Below, piece by piece: positions 27,998 to 37,383 of a stretch of 64,000 nucleotides of DNA. The stretch spans positions 1,054,001-1,118,000 of the forward strand of contig NZ_MSCI01000001.1 of the NCBI RefSeq assembly GCF_002954585.1, written 5' to 3'. A model generated the notes under the pieces. The model saw only the letters and a program-made list of their open reading frames with translations. It did not search any database and had not been told where the DNA came from. This stretch comes from Vibrio chagasii (GTDB lineage: Bacteria; Pseudomonadota; Gammaproteobacteria; Enterobacterales; Vibrionaceae). The position numbers were made by a program, and so were the translations under genes. Every line of letters begins with the position of its first letter. Position 1 is the first letter of the stretch.

Positions 27998-28035
27998 AAA
28001 AATCCCCTCAGGAGTTTATTTTGAGGGGATTTTTT
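27998..28035. terminator. Bidirectional rho-independent terminator after luxN
   Basis: AAAAATCCCCTCA pairs with TGAGGGGATTTTT; it separates luxN from the convergent MFS gene. Confidence 0.93.
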
Positions 28036-28094
28036 GTGGGCACAAATTAAGTGGTCAAATTGTCAACTCAATCAGTTATCTAACTCGAACTTGG

Positions 28095-29300
28095 TTAAGC
28101 GACCGGTACTTCATACGTTTTTCGCTGGCACATGTACATAATAATAATTGCAACGCAGCTAATCAGAGACAATGACCAGCAGCTCAAAACCATCACCTCG
28201 TGAGTTGCTGGAACGAGGGATAAACAAAACGTAAAACCAAATGCTCCAATCATCTGAAGAGCACCGTAGATAGCACCAACCTGCCCCTTGTGATTTGGAA
28301 ACAAATACAATGCCGAAACGCCTGCTATTGCGAGTAAAAATGCGGAACCAAAAGCCATCACCGCAAACCCAAATAACATTATTGAATAGCTATGCAGCAA
28401 AAGGCTTAATGTTATGACAACGCTACCCAAAACCTGAATCAGACCACCATAGACTAAAGTCATATTTTCGCTGATACGATGTTTCAGAAACTGGTTCCAA
28501 ATTAATCTGGATACTACGCTACTCACTATCAAAACCATTGACCCAACGCCATAATCCGCGGCCGTCAAATCAAACTGATTCTGAGCAACAAAAGAACCTG
28601 TTACTTGGAAAAGTAATAGACAACTTGTCCCGCTAAACATCATTGCCAAATAACACAGAAACGTGACGTTCGATGTTATGAAAGCATAGTCTTTTAGTAT
28701 CTGTTTTGGCTTAATGGCATCTCGATTCTTGTGACTGATCGTTTCACGTTTCATGACTGCAATAATCAATAGCGTTGCAGTCGATAAACATACCATGAAG
28801 ACAAAATTACCTTGCCAACCAAAATGCTGAGTGAGATATCCCCCAAAAATGAGCGTTAGACCAGGTAGGCTCATAAATAGAATCCCATACCAAGCAAGTA
28901 TCCCCATGAGTTCCGACTTGCTGAATGCGTCTTGAAGGATAGTGCGGCAAAGTAGATAAAGGCCACCAACACCTAAGCCTTGGATTACCCTGCCCAGCAA
29001 TAGAACATTTATGCTGTCAGCCATAAGAGATGTCATCGAACCAATAACAAAAATCACAGATGAAAGAACTGCGACGGGCTTTCGTCCATACCGCTCGGAT
29101 AACGGTCCGCAAATTAGCTGACTGCATGCTAAAGCGATAAAAAACAGACTCAAAGTCTGCTGTACTAACGCCTCTGATGTGCGCAGTTCACTTTGTATAT
29201 CTGGAAAGCTTGGCGTATACATACTCGACGCAAAAAAATAGCTCGATGCCATTAAGATGCTGATAAATATAATAGTTATTTTAGACACTCGATTTCCCAT
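28095..29300 (-). CDS. Bcr/CflA-type multidrug MFS efflux transporter
   Basis: The 401-residue protein has 12 predicted membrane segments. The loop after TM2 carries the MFS motif GPLSERYGRKP, and SMYTPSFPDIQ near the first segment (residues about 28-38) is typical of Bcr/CflA drug/H+ antiporters, which include chloramphenicol and bicyclomycin exporters. Substrate is not predictable. The AraC gene lies upstream on the same strand (88 bases away), so the two probably form a unit in which the regulator controls the pump. Confidence 0.85.
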   Translation of the reverse strand: MGNRVSKITIIFISILMASSYFFASSMYTPSFPDIQSELRTSEALVQQTLSLFFIALACSQLICGPLSERYGRKPVAVLSSVIFVIGSMTSLMADSINVLLLGRVIQGLGVGGLYLLCRTILQDAFSKSELMGILAWYGILFMSLPGLTLIFGGYLTQHFGWQGNFVFMVCLSTATLLIIAVMKRETISHKNRDAIKPKQILKDYAFITSNVTFLCYLAMMFSGTSCLLLFQVTGSFVAQNQFDLTAADYGVGSMVLIVSSVVSRLIWNQFLKHRISENMTLVYGGLIQVLGSVVITLSLLLHSYSIMLFGFAVMAFGSAFLLAIAGVSALYLFPNHKGQVGAIYGALQMIGAFGFTFCLSLVPATHEVMVLSCWSLSLISCVAIIIMYMCQRKTYEVPVA

Positions 29301-29388
29301 GAACGTTAAGAACAGAGCATCATATTAAAAAGATCCTCAAACTAAGTTTTTGGGTGAAGCGCCACGATGTTTACAATTTACGCCAAGT

Positions 29389-30177
29389 TTAATTCTGGGG
29401 TGCTTTTTTCTGATGTTCTTTAAATGCAGTAGAGAAAGCAGATAGGCTTGAGTACTCAAGTTCGAATGCAATTTCAGTAGCACTAATCCCCTTTGCCATC
29501 ATTTTCTCAGCACGCTCCATCACTACTTTTTGGCGAATCTCCCTGAAAGATGCTTTGAAACTAGCCAGAAAAAGTCGGTTTAAAGTACGTACAGAAGCCC
29601 CTGTTTGTTTAGACAAGTTTGAGATAGATAACTTAATACTCGGCTTATTTGATAGTGCATCAATTACCGGTAGCAGCCTTCTGTCCATACCTTCCTTTGC
29701 AATTAGCGGATTGTGGACTGCCTTACAGAGGGTGCATTGATCCATGAGAACCTGAATGTAATGAGGCTCAAGCTTTGGCTCCGGACCGCCATTTTCCCAT
29801 AAGCTGAAAAGTTGAGTAACGATGGGAGAAATATCCAAGATACATATTTCGGATAGTTCAGGGATTGAACCTAGTGGTAGGCGAAGTAAGGAGACCTGTG
29901 ACTGCTTTAAGGCATCGGCACGATGTGGTACGCCAGCTGGAATGTAAATTAAAGAGCCGGGCATAGAGAGCAAACTATCCTTGTCAGTAGAGATAATTTG
30001 ACACCCTTGATGTATAAAAACTAAGTGCGAGTATTCATGGCTGTGAATCTCACTCGAATAATGAGATTCATAATGTTTAACCATCACCTGATGATCATCC
30101 AAATTAATTATCTCCCCCAGCCTTTCATTAAGATGCATCCAAGTATCACTCCTGTTGTGAATCGGCATTCCATTCAT
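29389..30177 (-). CDS. AraC-family transcriptional regulator with cupin sensor
   Basis: The 262-residue protein has an N-terminal cupin (residues about 25-110) with the metal-binding-like HSHEYSHLVF and PAGVPHR motifs, and a C-terminal double helix-turn-helix (about 165-260) with ISNLSKQTGASVRTLNRLF and ISATEIAFELEYSSLSAFSTAFKE. Family members with this N-terminus often sense a small molecule and control an adjacent efflux pump, which matches the downstream MFS gene. The protein stops soon after the second HTH, as usual. Confidence 0.87.
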   Translation of the reverse strand: MNGMPIHNRSDTWMHLNERLGEIINLDDHQVMVKHYESHYSSEIHSHEYSHLVFIHQGCQIISTDKDSLLSMPGSLIYIPAGVPHRADALKQSQVSLLRLPLGSIPELSEICILDISPIVTQLFSLWENGGPEPKLEPHYIQVLMDQCTLCKAVHNPLIAKEGMDRRLLPVIDALSNKPSIKLSISNLSKQTGASVRTLNRLFLASFKASFREIRQKVVMERAEKMMAKGISATEIAFELEYSSLSAFSTAFKEHQKKAPQN

Positions 30178-30455
30178 ATTCTCAAGTCATCGTGAATCGA
30201 GTCTAGTTCTCTGACACTACCTCAGATAAACGCGGAATAATTTATATATTACGACAACTCTTATCGATGACACGACAATAGGTCGGAACAATGCAGGTCC
30301 CCTAGTCGCTATACTTCAAAAAGGAACATATAAGAGCCACGCCTGTTCAATTCTCTCTCAATAGGTCAGGCATCGATCATTTTTGAACAATTTCATGATT
30401 TAAAAGGAGAAAAGAGTTATACATAATAATGTGTTATTTAATCGACTAATTCATC

Positions 30456-31787
30456 ATGACGCTCAAAGAAATCCTAAAAATTCCCAATGTTCGCTACTTC
30501 CTAATGTTTCGAAGCAGCTACTTTGCGCGTTTTTATTACCCAGTATTCACTCTACTCTACTTAGATTACGGCCTAACCCTTTCGCAATTTGCCATGCTTA
30601 ACGTAGTGTGGGCGGCGACCATTGTGCTTGCTGAAGTCCCATCTGGCGCATTTGCTGACACCTTGGGTCGTAAGAAGCTAGTGGTACTCTCTTCCCTAGT
30701 GATGTTTGTTGAAATCGCCATGATTGCCTTAGTGCCGACCGAAAACCCAAACTTGGTGTTCATGGTCTTTTTAGTCAACCGGATACTCAGCGGGTTAGCC
30801 ATGGCATTGGCAAGTGGTGCTGATGAGGCACTGGCGTATGACACTTTAAAAGAACAAGGCAATGAGGAGCTGTGGCCTCGTGTGTTACAGATTCAGCTTC
30901 GTATCGCCTCAAGCGTCGGCATCTTTGTCACCTTAATTGGTGCTGCCATGTACGATGTTAACTTCATGACGAACATTTTCCATGCTCTAGGGTTAAGCGC
31001 ACCAGAAAGCACCAAAGACCTAATGCGTATTCCTGTATTCGCCACCTTATTAGTTGCACTACTCGCGATTTATGCTGCGGTAAATATGTGTGAAGAAAAG
31101 AAAGTAATACCAAATGGTCAAACGAAATTAGCCACAACTATGGCTAGCCTCAAGCTCACTGCTGACACAGGTAAGTGGGTACTCGCTACGCCCTACGTGC
31201 TTTTCATACTGCTCTACTACAGCCTGTTCGAACACACATCGCGCATGTTCCTCACTATGAACAGCCAATACTATCTTGCCATCGATATTCCAATTATTTA
31301 CTTCGGTTTTATTGGCGCGGGAATCAGCCTATTAAAAATCATTTTAGCGGGTCAAAGCCGCAGACTGGCAGAAAGTATCGAGCCGAAAACCTTTATTACC
31401 GTCATGGGCTTAGCAAGTATCGCTACCTATCATTGGATCAGTTTGGGCTGGTCAATCTATGGGGTGATTCCTGCATTGGTACTGATCTTTATCATCATGA
31501 CGATGAACATTTTCATAAGCTACCACTTAAACAAAAAAACCGAGTCGCATAACCGAGCCACGGTTCTTAGCTTCAAAGGTTTGATGTTTAACCTCGGATA
31601 TGGGCTGATCGGTATTTTGTATGCTTACTACTACAAATTAGTTTCTAACAATTACACCGAGCAAGAGATTGAGCAAAACCTTGCGTTCTTGGCGTCGCTA
31701 TCTTCGTTCTGCTATTACTTCACCTTTCTGTTCGTATTAATCAGCGGATGGTTCTACTTCAAAAACAAGAAGACACCAATCTTTTGA
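30456..31787 (+). CDS. MFS transporter of unknown substrate
   Basis: The 443-residue protein has about 12 hydrophobic helices. The loop between TM2 and TM3 reads PSGAFADTLGRKK, the MFS motif A. Nearby sequence shows no enzyme that would name a substrate. It begins about 280 bases from the divergent AraC gene; the EamA exporter follows after about 120 bases on the same strand, so cotranscription is possible. Confidence 0.8.
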   Translation: MTLKEILKIPNVRYFLMFRSSYFARFYYPVFTLLYLDYGLTLSQFAMLNVVWAATIVLAEVPSGAFADTLGRKKLVVLSSLVMFVEIAMIALVPTENPNLVFMVFLVNRILSGLAMALASGADEALAYDTLKEQGNEELWPRVLQIQLRIASSVGIFVTLIGAAMYDVNFMTNIFHALGLSAPESTKDLMRIPVFATLLVALLAIYAAVNMCEEKKVIPNGQTKLATTMASLKLTADTGKWVLATPYVLFILLYYSLFEHTSRMFLTMNSQYYLAIDIPIIYFGFIGAGISLLKIILAGQSRRLAESIEPKTFITVMGLASIATYHWISLGWSIYGVIPALVLIFIIMTMNIFISYHLNKKTESHNRATVLSFKGLMFNLGYGLIGILYAYYYKLVSNNYTEQEIEQNLAFLASLSSFCYYFTFLFVLISGWFYFKNKKTPIF

Positions 31788-31911
31788 AATATAACGTAAC
31801 AGCAACTTAAAAATGAGGTGATTCCCCTACCCATAAATAGGCTATATCACTTCTTATTATCTGTTTTTTTATTACTATAAATCAGACCATTACATCACTC
31901 TTGGAAGTTTT

Positions 31912-32793
31912 ATGTCTTTTAGTTGGATTGCCTTTACCCTCCTTGCAGCCTTCAGCCAATCTTGGCGGAATGCCTTTCAAAGCAAATTAAGTGGCACCAT
32001 GAGTGTCGCAGGTGTAACACTAGCAAGATTCATTTGGGCTGGTCCGGTCGCCCTCATTTACCTTTACACTTTATATCAATGGCAGCCAGTCTCCGCCCCT
32101 CATTTTTCCGGAGAGTTTGTTTTCTACATTGTTGCAGCCGCAATTATGCAGATCATCGCAACAGGCTTAATGGTAATGCTATTCAAACTCGAAAACTATG
32201 CCATTGGTGCGGGACTTGCTAAATGCGAAGCCCCTGTTTCAGCGGTGCTCTCAGTATTATTTTTTGGTACAGCATTAACTGCTACTGGCTGGATAGGTGT
32301 TCTAATTGGTACTCTGGGAGTTCTAATCATGAGCTGCTCTTCTGGGTGGCGCAGCCTATCTCCAAAGGTCTTTTTTCTTGGTATGGCTTGCAGTACCGCC
32401 TTTGCTCTTACTTCTCTTTGGGTACGTGAGGCGAGCTTAAGTATTGGTCTTCCCTTCCCTCATCGCGCCGCTTGGGTTCTGTTTTTGGTGATCACTCTTC
32501 AAACACTTATAATCTGTACTTATCTCTTTCTTAAAGAACGTGAAACATTACGCCAAATATTCAAGAAGTCGAGATTAGTTCTGATGACAAGCCTAACAAG
32601 TGTGATTGGTTCTCTTGGCTGGTTTAGTGCGATGTCTCTTCAAGCCGTGCCATACGTGAAAACATTAGGCCAAGTCGAAGTGGTCTTTATGGTCTTGATT
32701 TCTTACTTCTGGCTAGGACAAAGTATTGCCCGCAAAGACATTATTGCGCTGATATTACTTTCAGTCGCTGCAATCTTGGTGATGTGGCAATAG
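31912..32793 (+). CDS. DMT-superfamily (EamA-like) permease
   Basis: The 293-residue protein has ten predicted membrane segments in two repeats of five, the EamA plan. The N-terminal repeat begins SWIAFTLLAAFSQSWRNA, and the second ends in EVVFMVLISYFWLGQSI, both typical of this drug/metabolite family. Such proteins export amino acids, nucleotides or other metabolites; the substrate is unknown. A ribosome site (GGAAG) precedes ATG 31912. Confidence 0.82.
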   Translation: MSFSWIAFTLLAAFSQSWRNAFQSKLSGTMSVAGVTLARFIWAGPVALIYLYTLYQWQPVSAPHFSGEFVFYIVAAAIMQIIATGLMVMLFKLENYAIGAGLAKCEAPVSAVLSVLFFGTALTATGWIGVLIGTLGVLIMSCSSGWRSLSPKVFFLGMACSTAFALTSLWVREASLSIGLPFPHRAAWVLFLVITLQTLIICTYLFLKERETLRQIFKKSRLVLMTSLTSVIGSLGWFSAMSLQAVPYVKTLGQVEVVFMVLISYFWLGQSIARKDIIALILLSVAAILVMWQ

Positions 32794-33129
32794 AGGCTGT
32801 GTTGCAACAAAAAGCCATGTAGTAATAAACAGCAAGGTTCAAGCAACCAATTCAGTGGTTATCTCAAAACCTTTGCGCCTGCGGCAGCTACAGTCAATGC
32901 AATAAATACGACAAACTAAGCACAAGAGCCCGACATATAGTCTCAAAATCAGAAACATGAAAATGAGTTACTTGGTTGAGCAGCACCTGTCTGGCATTAT
33001 GAAATAGCACTGATGGGAATAACTTTTTAGATCCCACCAGTGCATATCCTATTGCCAACACAGACGGCTTGTTAACGTGCTATCTAGAAAAAGAATGCGT
33101 CCACTTGACCCAACTTAAGTAATCGGCTC
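32794..33129. other. Intergenic region with a 12-bp inverted repeat
   Basis: No coding-like frame was seen. GCACTGATGGGA (33007-33018) and TCCCACCAGTGC (33032-33043) pair fully with one G-T, giving a strong hairpin. It has no T run, so it is not a classic terminator; it could be a regulatory structure upstream of the dehydrogenase. Confidence 0.5.
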
Positions 33130-34119
33130 ATGACAGATACCAAAAGAAACACCCGTATTAGCCAGTTCCGATTCGGTCAGCCGAAAGAATCTCTCAAGAT
33201 CGAACATGTCACTTTAGGAGCACTAGATAAAGGTAAGGTTCGAGTACAGATTGAAGCGACCAACATTAACCCGAGTGATCTGTTGTCGATTCATGGTGTG
33301 GGGCAATATAAACACAGCCACCAGCCGCCCAGAGTTCCAGGATTTGAAGCAACTGGTACGATCTTAGAGTCTCAACATACTGATTTTACTGTGGGCCAGC
33401 AAGTGCTGGTGGCGACAAGTGGAACATGGCAAAGATACATCGATGTGTCACCTGACAACCTTTTCCACCTGCCTCAACATATGGATAACGGCTACGCATG
33501 TCAGTTATACATTAATGCGCTCACCGCGTGGGTACTGACGACAGAAGTGGCGAAGTTGACCAAAGAAGATGTGTTGATCATCAATGCCGGCAGTTCAGCG
33601 ATTGGTAAGATTTTCTCCCAATTATCAAGGTCACTTGGATTTCCAATCATCGTCGTAACGTCACAACCCAAACGCGCTCTTACGACTTCGAAACATGTGT
33701 TGGATGCCAAAAATGACTTAGTTGCACAAATCCAAAAACTTGGCCTACCGCAACCAACGGTTGCCTTTGATGCGATTGGCGGCTCACCCGGAACCGAGCT
33801 TATTCACACGCTGGGCAAACAAGGGCGCTTTATCAACTATGGAACGCTCTCTCTGGATTTTTATGAACCACGTTTCTTCGAGTATGCTAAAAACCAAGCT
33901 ATCGAGTTCAGCACATTTTTCTTACGTTATTGGGAAGAAGCTGAAGGTAAAAAAGTGCGCCGTGATCAATTCGAGTCCATGCTCGCTCACTTCATCAAGA
34001 ACGAGATTCAACTCGATGTCGACCGTTGCTTTCCTTTAGAGCAAGTTCAGACCGCGATTGATCTTATCGAATCTAAAACCACACGATTGGATGGCAAGAT
34101 CATCTTGCTGCCTGCTTAA
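33130..34119 (+). CDS. Zinc-free medium-chain dehydrogenase, quinone/enoyl-reductase-like
   Basis: The 329-residue protein is a medium-chain dehydrogenase with an N-terminal GroES-like domain (TNINPSDLL near residue 48, PRVPGFEATGT near 70) and a Rossmann domain (residues about 140-270, INAGSSAIGK as the nucleotide loop). The NINPSDLL form is that of quinone oxidoreductases and mitochondrial-type trans-2-enoyl-CoA reductases. No structural or catalytic zinc Cys cluster is present. It would use NADPH to reduce an unsaturated carbonyl or quinone; the true substrate is unknown. Confidence 0.8.
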   Translation: MTDTKRNTRISQFRFGQPKESLKIEHVTLGALDKGKVRVQIEATNINPSDLLSIHGVGQYKHSHQPPRVPGFEATGTILESQHTDFTVGQQVLVATSGTWQRYIDVSPDNLFHLPQHMDNGYACQLYINALTAWVLTTEVAKLTKEDVLIINAGSSAIGKIFSQLSRSLGFPIIVVTSQPKRALTTSKHVLDAKNDLVAQIQKLGLPQPTVAFDAIGGSPGTELIHTLGKQGRFINYGTLSLDFYEPRFFEYAKNQAIEFSTFFLRYWEEAEGKKVRRDQFESMLAHFIKNEIQLDVDRCFPLEQVQTAIDLIESKTTRLDGKIILLPA

Positions 34120-34243
34120 GTTGAAGAGATTTAGGAATGCACTTTCAACCACCAGAGTGAGGGTCGAAAGTGCCAGTGTGAAAATAGTGGTTAGAGTTCC
34201 ATAGGCTCTATGGTTAGTGAACTTTCCAGATTAAACCAACAAG

Positions 34244-35242
34244 CTACTTGCGCCAGACAAGGTACAAAACAAACAGCCCGCCCAGCGCCGCTGTTACAAT
34301 CCCAACTGGAAGCTCTTGTGGTGCCAATATCGTCCTACTGACCACATCCCCAAACAGCAAAAGCACCGCACCCCAAAGTGCGATCAAAGGAATGGCTCGT
34401 TTATGGGTTACCCCAGAAAATGGTCGAACAAGATGAGGCACCATCAAACCAATAAAGCCAACTACTCCAGTCATTGCAACGATTGATGCAGTACAAAACG
34501 CACAGCAAAGAAAAACCTCACTTTGTAGGCGATGAACGTTGATGCCCAATGAGCTTGTCGTTTGCTCACTCACTAATAAGGTGTCGAGTTCGCGATAACG
34601 CTTAGCCACTAAGGCAATCAGACACAGCACACCCACCAGAGCAAAAATCAAATTATCCCAACGAGCAAGCCCTAGACCTCCCATCGTCCAGAATAAAATT
34701 GAGCTCGCCGCTCTTTGATCGCCGGAATAAATTAAAAAGCTGGTAATTGCACCAAATAGGAATGAAATCGCCAAACCACACAAGATCAGATTGTCGTTGC
34801 CCTTTTTCTTCTGCATCGAGAACAGCATCAAAACGGCTGTGGCTGAAACAATACCTCCTGAGAACGCCGCCAACGGCAATGACCAAATGCCCAAGGCATC
34901 ACCCAGTTGAGTAATCACCAACACCGCACCAGCAGACGCACCTGATGACAAACCAAACAGAAATGGATCCGCCAAGTCATTACGTGTCGACGTCTGGAGT
35001 AAGGCTCCTACCATCGCCAGCCCCGCACCAGCAATAACAGCGAGTAACGCCCTAGGCAACCTAAGGTCGAACAGTATTCTGCTTGCCATATCAGGGCTTG
35101 GATCATTAAAAGAGATCAATCCAACCATCACCTCTTTAAAAGAAAGAGGGATAGAGCCAAATTGTAAGCTCATCATAAAGGCGAGCAGCATTGCGCCGAT
35201 ACCCATCAACCAAGCTGCTCGATATTTATCAAATAAAATCAA
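34244..35242 (-). CDS. FecCD-family ABC permease for a metal chelate or cobalamin
   Basis: The 332-residue protein has about ten hydrophobic helices and FecCD/BtuC landmarks: RLPRALLAVIAGAGLAMVGALLQ near residue 60, DPFLFGLSSGASAGA near 95, and GFIGLMVPHLVRPFSG near 265 (the cytoplasmic helix that docks on the ATPase). It is the only permease in the operon, so it must be a homodimer in a BtuCD-type importer. It is the last gene, 35 bases past the binding-protein gene. Confidence 0.9.
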   Translation of the reverse strand: MILFDKYRAAWLMGIGAMLLAFMMSLQFGSIPLSFKEVMVGLISFNDPSPDMASRILFDLRLPRALLAVIAGAGLAMVGALLQTSTRNDLADPFLFGLSSGASAGAVLVITQLGDALGIWSLPLAAFSGGIVSATAVLMLFSMQKKKGNDNLILCGLAISFLFGAITSFLIYSGDQRAASSILFWTMGGLGLARWDNLIFALVGVLCLIALVAKRYRELDTLLVSEQTTSSLGINVHRLQSEVFLCCAFCTASIVAMTGVVGFIGLMVPHLVRPFSGVTHKRAIPLIALWGAVLLLFGDVVSRTILAPQELPVGIVTAALGGLFVLYLVWRK

Positions 35243-35277
35243 AAAACTACTACTCTTTTCGATAATAACCTTGCCAG

Positions 35278-36240
35278 CTATTCAGAAATAAACGCGGCTG
35301 CAAGTTTCTCAATAGCATCAATATTGGCTGGCCCAGGGGTTAGCTGCTCATAACGCAATTTGACATAGCGACCAGCAGTCACCGCATTGGTGTATTTCAT
35401 TAACGGATGCGCTTCTAGAAAACGTTGCAACGAATCGGCACCACTTGCAGTTTGGTAGTCGAGAAGAATGATGACATCAGGGTTGGCGCTAGCCACATTT
35501 TCCCAAGAAGTTCGTGCCCAGCTGGCTTCCATATCACCTGTAATGTTTTGTCCACCGGCTGCTTCAATCATAGCATTAGGCATTCCGTACTTACCTGAAG
35601 TAAAAGGCTTGTCTTCACCGGAATCAAACAGAAAGACTTTTGGACTAGGTTTTCCAGACGCTTTTTGTTGTTCAGCGACTTTTGCAATCCTCTCTTTCCA
35701 ACTGTTCACCAGAGCCTCAGCCTCTGACTGTTTATCGAAAATAACGCCTAGCTTTTCGATATCATCATAAAGTAGGTCCATGGTAGCGCCTTGCTTTTGT
35801 CTCTGAGTATGAATACAGCTTTCCGACAACACTAAGGTATCGATTCCATAAGGTTTCAGCGTTTGAGGCGTCACTTCTCCCCCTACTTTCATCCCGTAAT
35901 TCCAGCCAGCAAAAAAGAAATCGGCATCCGAGGCAATCAATGTTTCTAATGACGGGTACTTAGGTGCAAGCTCTGGAATATCGCCTAAACGTTGTTTGAA
36001 TGAACCAGACATCTTGTACCAGCCAGTAATGCCCGTCACACCCACCATATCCTCCTGAAGGCCAAGAGCAAATGCCATATCAGCCATGTTTATATCATGC
36101 ACGACCGCACGCGAAGGGTGCTTATCAATCGTTAGTGGGCTCCCGCAATTATCTACCGTAACCGGGTATTGAGTGCTTGTAGCGTGGGCAATAGATAAAG
36201 GTAAAAGACACAAGAGGCTAGAAATTACAGGCCACTTCAT
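35278..36240 (-). CDS. Periplasmic metal-chelate/cobalamin-type binding protein
   Basis: The 320-residue protein has a signal peptide (cleavage near AHA-TS at residue 20) and the two-lobe cluster A-II (FecB/BtuF/FhuD-like) plan: PSRAVVHDINMADMAFALG in the first lobe and WENVASANPDVIILLDY in the second. It would deliver its ligand to the FecCD permease. The ligand could be a ferric siderophore, heme, cobalamin or another chelate; the Zur-like upstream site raises the possibility of zinc. Its ATG overlaps the ATPase stop by four bases (translational coupling). Confidence 0.88.
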   Translation of the reverse strand: MKWPVISSLLCLLPLSIAHATSTQYPVTVDNCGSPLTIDKHPSRAVVHDINMADMAFALGLQEDMVGVTGITGWYKMSGSFKQRLGDIPELAPKYPSLETLIASDADFFFAGWNYGMKVGGEVTPQTLKPYGIDTLVLSESCIHTQRQKQGATMDLLYDDIEKLGVIFDKQSEAEALVNSWKERIAKVAEQQKASGKPSPKVFLFDSGEDKPFTSGKYGMPNAMIEAAGGQNITGDMEASWARTSWENVASANPDVIILLDYQTASGADSLQRFLEAHPLMKYTNAVTAGRYVKLRYEQLTPGPANIDAIEKLAAAFISE

Positions 36241-37055
36241 TGGGCTGCTCCTATTAGAGATAAATTAGAGTGATTGGATGCAGCTTCAAAATGATGGATG
36301 GTGCTGCACATATTGGGGTGATTGAACGACAAAACGCGCAATCCAAAAACGGGAACCATATAGCGGTCTTGAATGACCGTATCTGGCGATGCAAATATGA
36401 CCATTTTTTGGTCAGACATCAGAAGAACTTTATCGGCAAATGGAGCGACTAAGGGCAGATCATGCAGCACGACAACTGATGCAATGCCGCGTTGCTTAAT
36501 AAGGCTCAGAAGTTCAAGACGAGCCAGAGGGTCAAGATGATTAGTGGGCTCGTCTAGCAACAAAAGCCTCGGCTCTTGTGCAAATGCTCGCGCAATACTT
36601 GCACGTTGTTGTTCACCACCCGATAACTCACCAAAGCTATGTTGGCTTTTATGTAATAGCCCAACATCTTCCATTGCCTGTTTGACTGCTCGCTTGTGCT
36701 CTTTCGCACTACAGCAAAAAGTATGCGGCGTACGGCCCAAGCCAACGTATTCAGAGACACTCAAACGGGGATCCACATGCTCATGTTGTGTAACCACCGC
36801 GACCTTTTTCGCTACCTGTTGCCTTGCTAGACTTTCAAGTTCGATACCAGACAACAACATCTCACCGGCAACGGCTTTGTATTCGCCTGTAATTCCTTTT
36901 AGTAAGCTAGACTTTCCACTTCCATTCGGCCCAATGATGGCAATACACTCCCCATCATTCACGTCAAATGTCACATCCGAGACCGCCCTCCAGTTTGCTA
37001 AACCATTGGCGCAGAGCCCCTTCACTGACAAAACAGGTTTATTCAATTTCCCCAC
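36237..37055 (-). CDS. ABC ATPase of the FecBCD-type importer
   Basis: The 272-residue ATPase has Walker A GPNGSGKSS near residue 43, the Q-loop VTQHEH, signature LSGGEQQRASIARA, Walker B LLLLDEPTNHLD and the switch His in VVLHDLP. It is the first gene of the operon and lies 23 bases after the Zur-like palindrome. It is typical of FecE/BtuD ATPases. Gene order ATPase-binding protein-permease is slightly unusual, as permease often precedes ATPase. Confidence 0.92.
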   Translation of the reverse strand: MGKLNKPVLSVKGLCANGLANWRAVSDVTFDVNDGECIAIIGPNGSGKSSLLKGITGEYKAVAGEMLLSGIELESLARQQVAKKVAVVTQHEHVDPRLSVSEYVGLGRTPHTFCCSAKEHKRAVKQAMEDVGLLHKSQHSFGELSGGEQQRASIARAFAQEPRLLLLDEPTNHLDPLARLELLSLIKQRGIASVVVLHDLPLVAPFADKVLLMSDQKMVIFASPDTVIQDRYMVPVFGLRVLSFNHPNMCSTIHHFEAASNHSNLSLIGAAQ

Positions 37056-37078
37056 CGAGTATCAAAAAACAAGATTTG

Positions 37079-37098
37079 GTTATGTTATAACATAACAA
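37079..37098. promoter_or_regulatory. Zur-like operator for the FecBCD-type operon
   Basis: GTTATGTTATAACATAAC (37079-37096) is a perfect 18-base dyad. Read as ATGTTATA-A-CATAACAA it matches the gamma-proteobacterial Zur core ATGTTATA-N-TATAACAT with two mismatches, at one internal and one end position. It lies 24-43 bases before the ATPase start, a repressor position. Confidence 0.5.
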
Positions 37099-37383
37099 TA
37101 AATTAAAAATATAGTTATTCGTAAATAATCTTAGAAGGTGCCAATCAACGCGAGAAACCCCAAGTACCCTAACCGAGCCTAGAGAATAACAACCTATTTA
37201 GGGGGGACTTATCCAGCGCCAACTGATCCATCCCTTCAAGAATCAAGTACAAGTTATTAATAATTCGATATAAATCGCTCTATATCCTCAAATTGTCGTC
37301 TACAGTTTGAGAGAGTCTATCGTGATAGTAATCACCAACAAATAACACCTTTGGTGATCGCTTTTTGATTACAAGGAGAGGAA
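37099..37383. other. Divergent promoter region upstream of the LolD-like operon
   Basis: No coding frame was seen. An AGGAGAG ribosome site lies at about 37375 just before ATG 37384. No operator is assigned beyond the palindrome at 37079. Confidence 0.5.

Noticed and set aside
34139..34173. Terminator between the dehydrogenase and the FecCD permease
   Set aside because: GCACTTTC / GAAAGTGC pair, but the loop is 19 bases and no T run follows, so it is not a convincing terminator.
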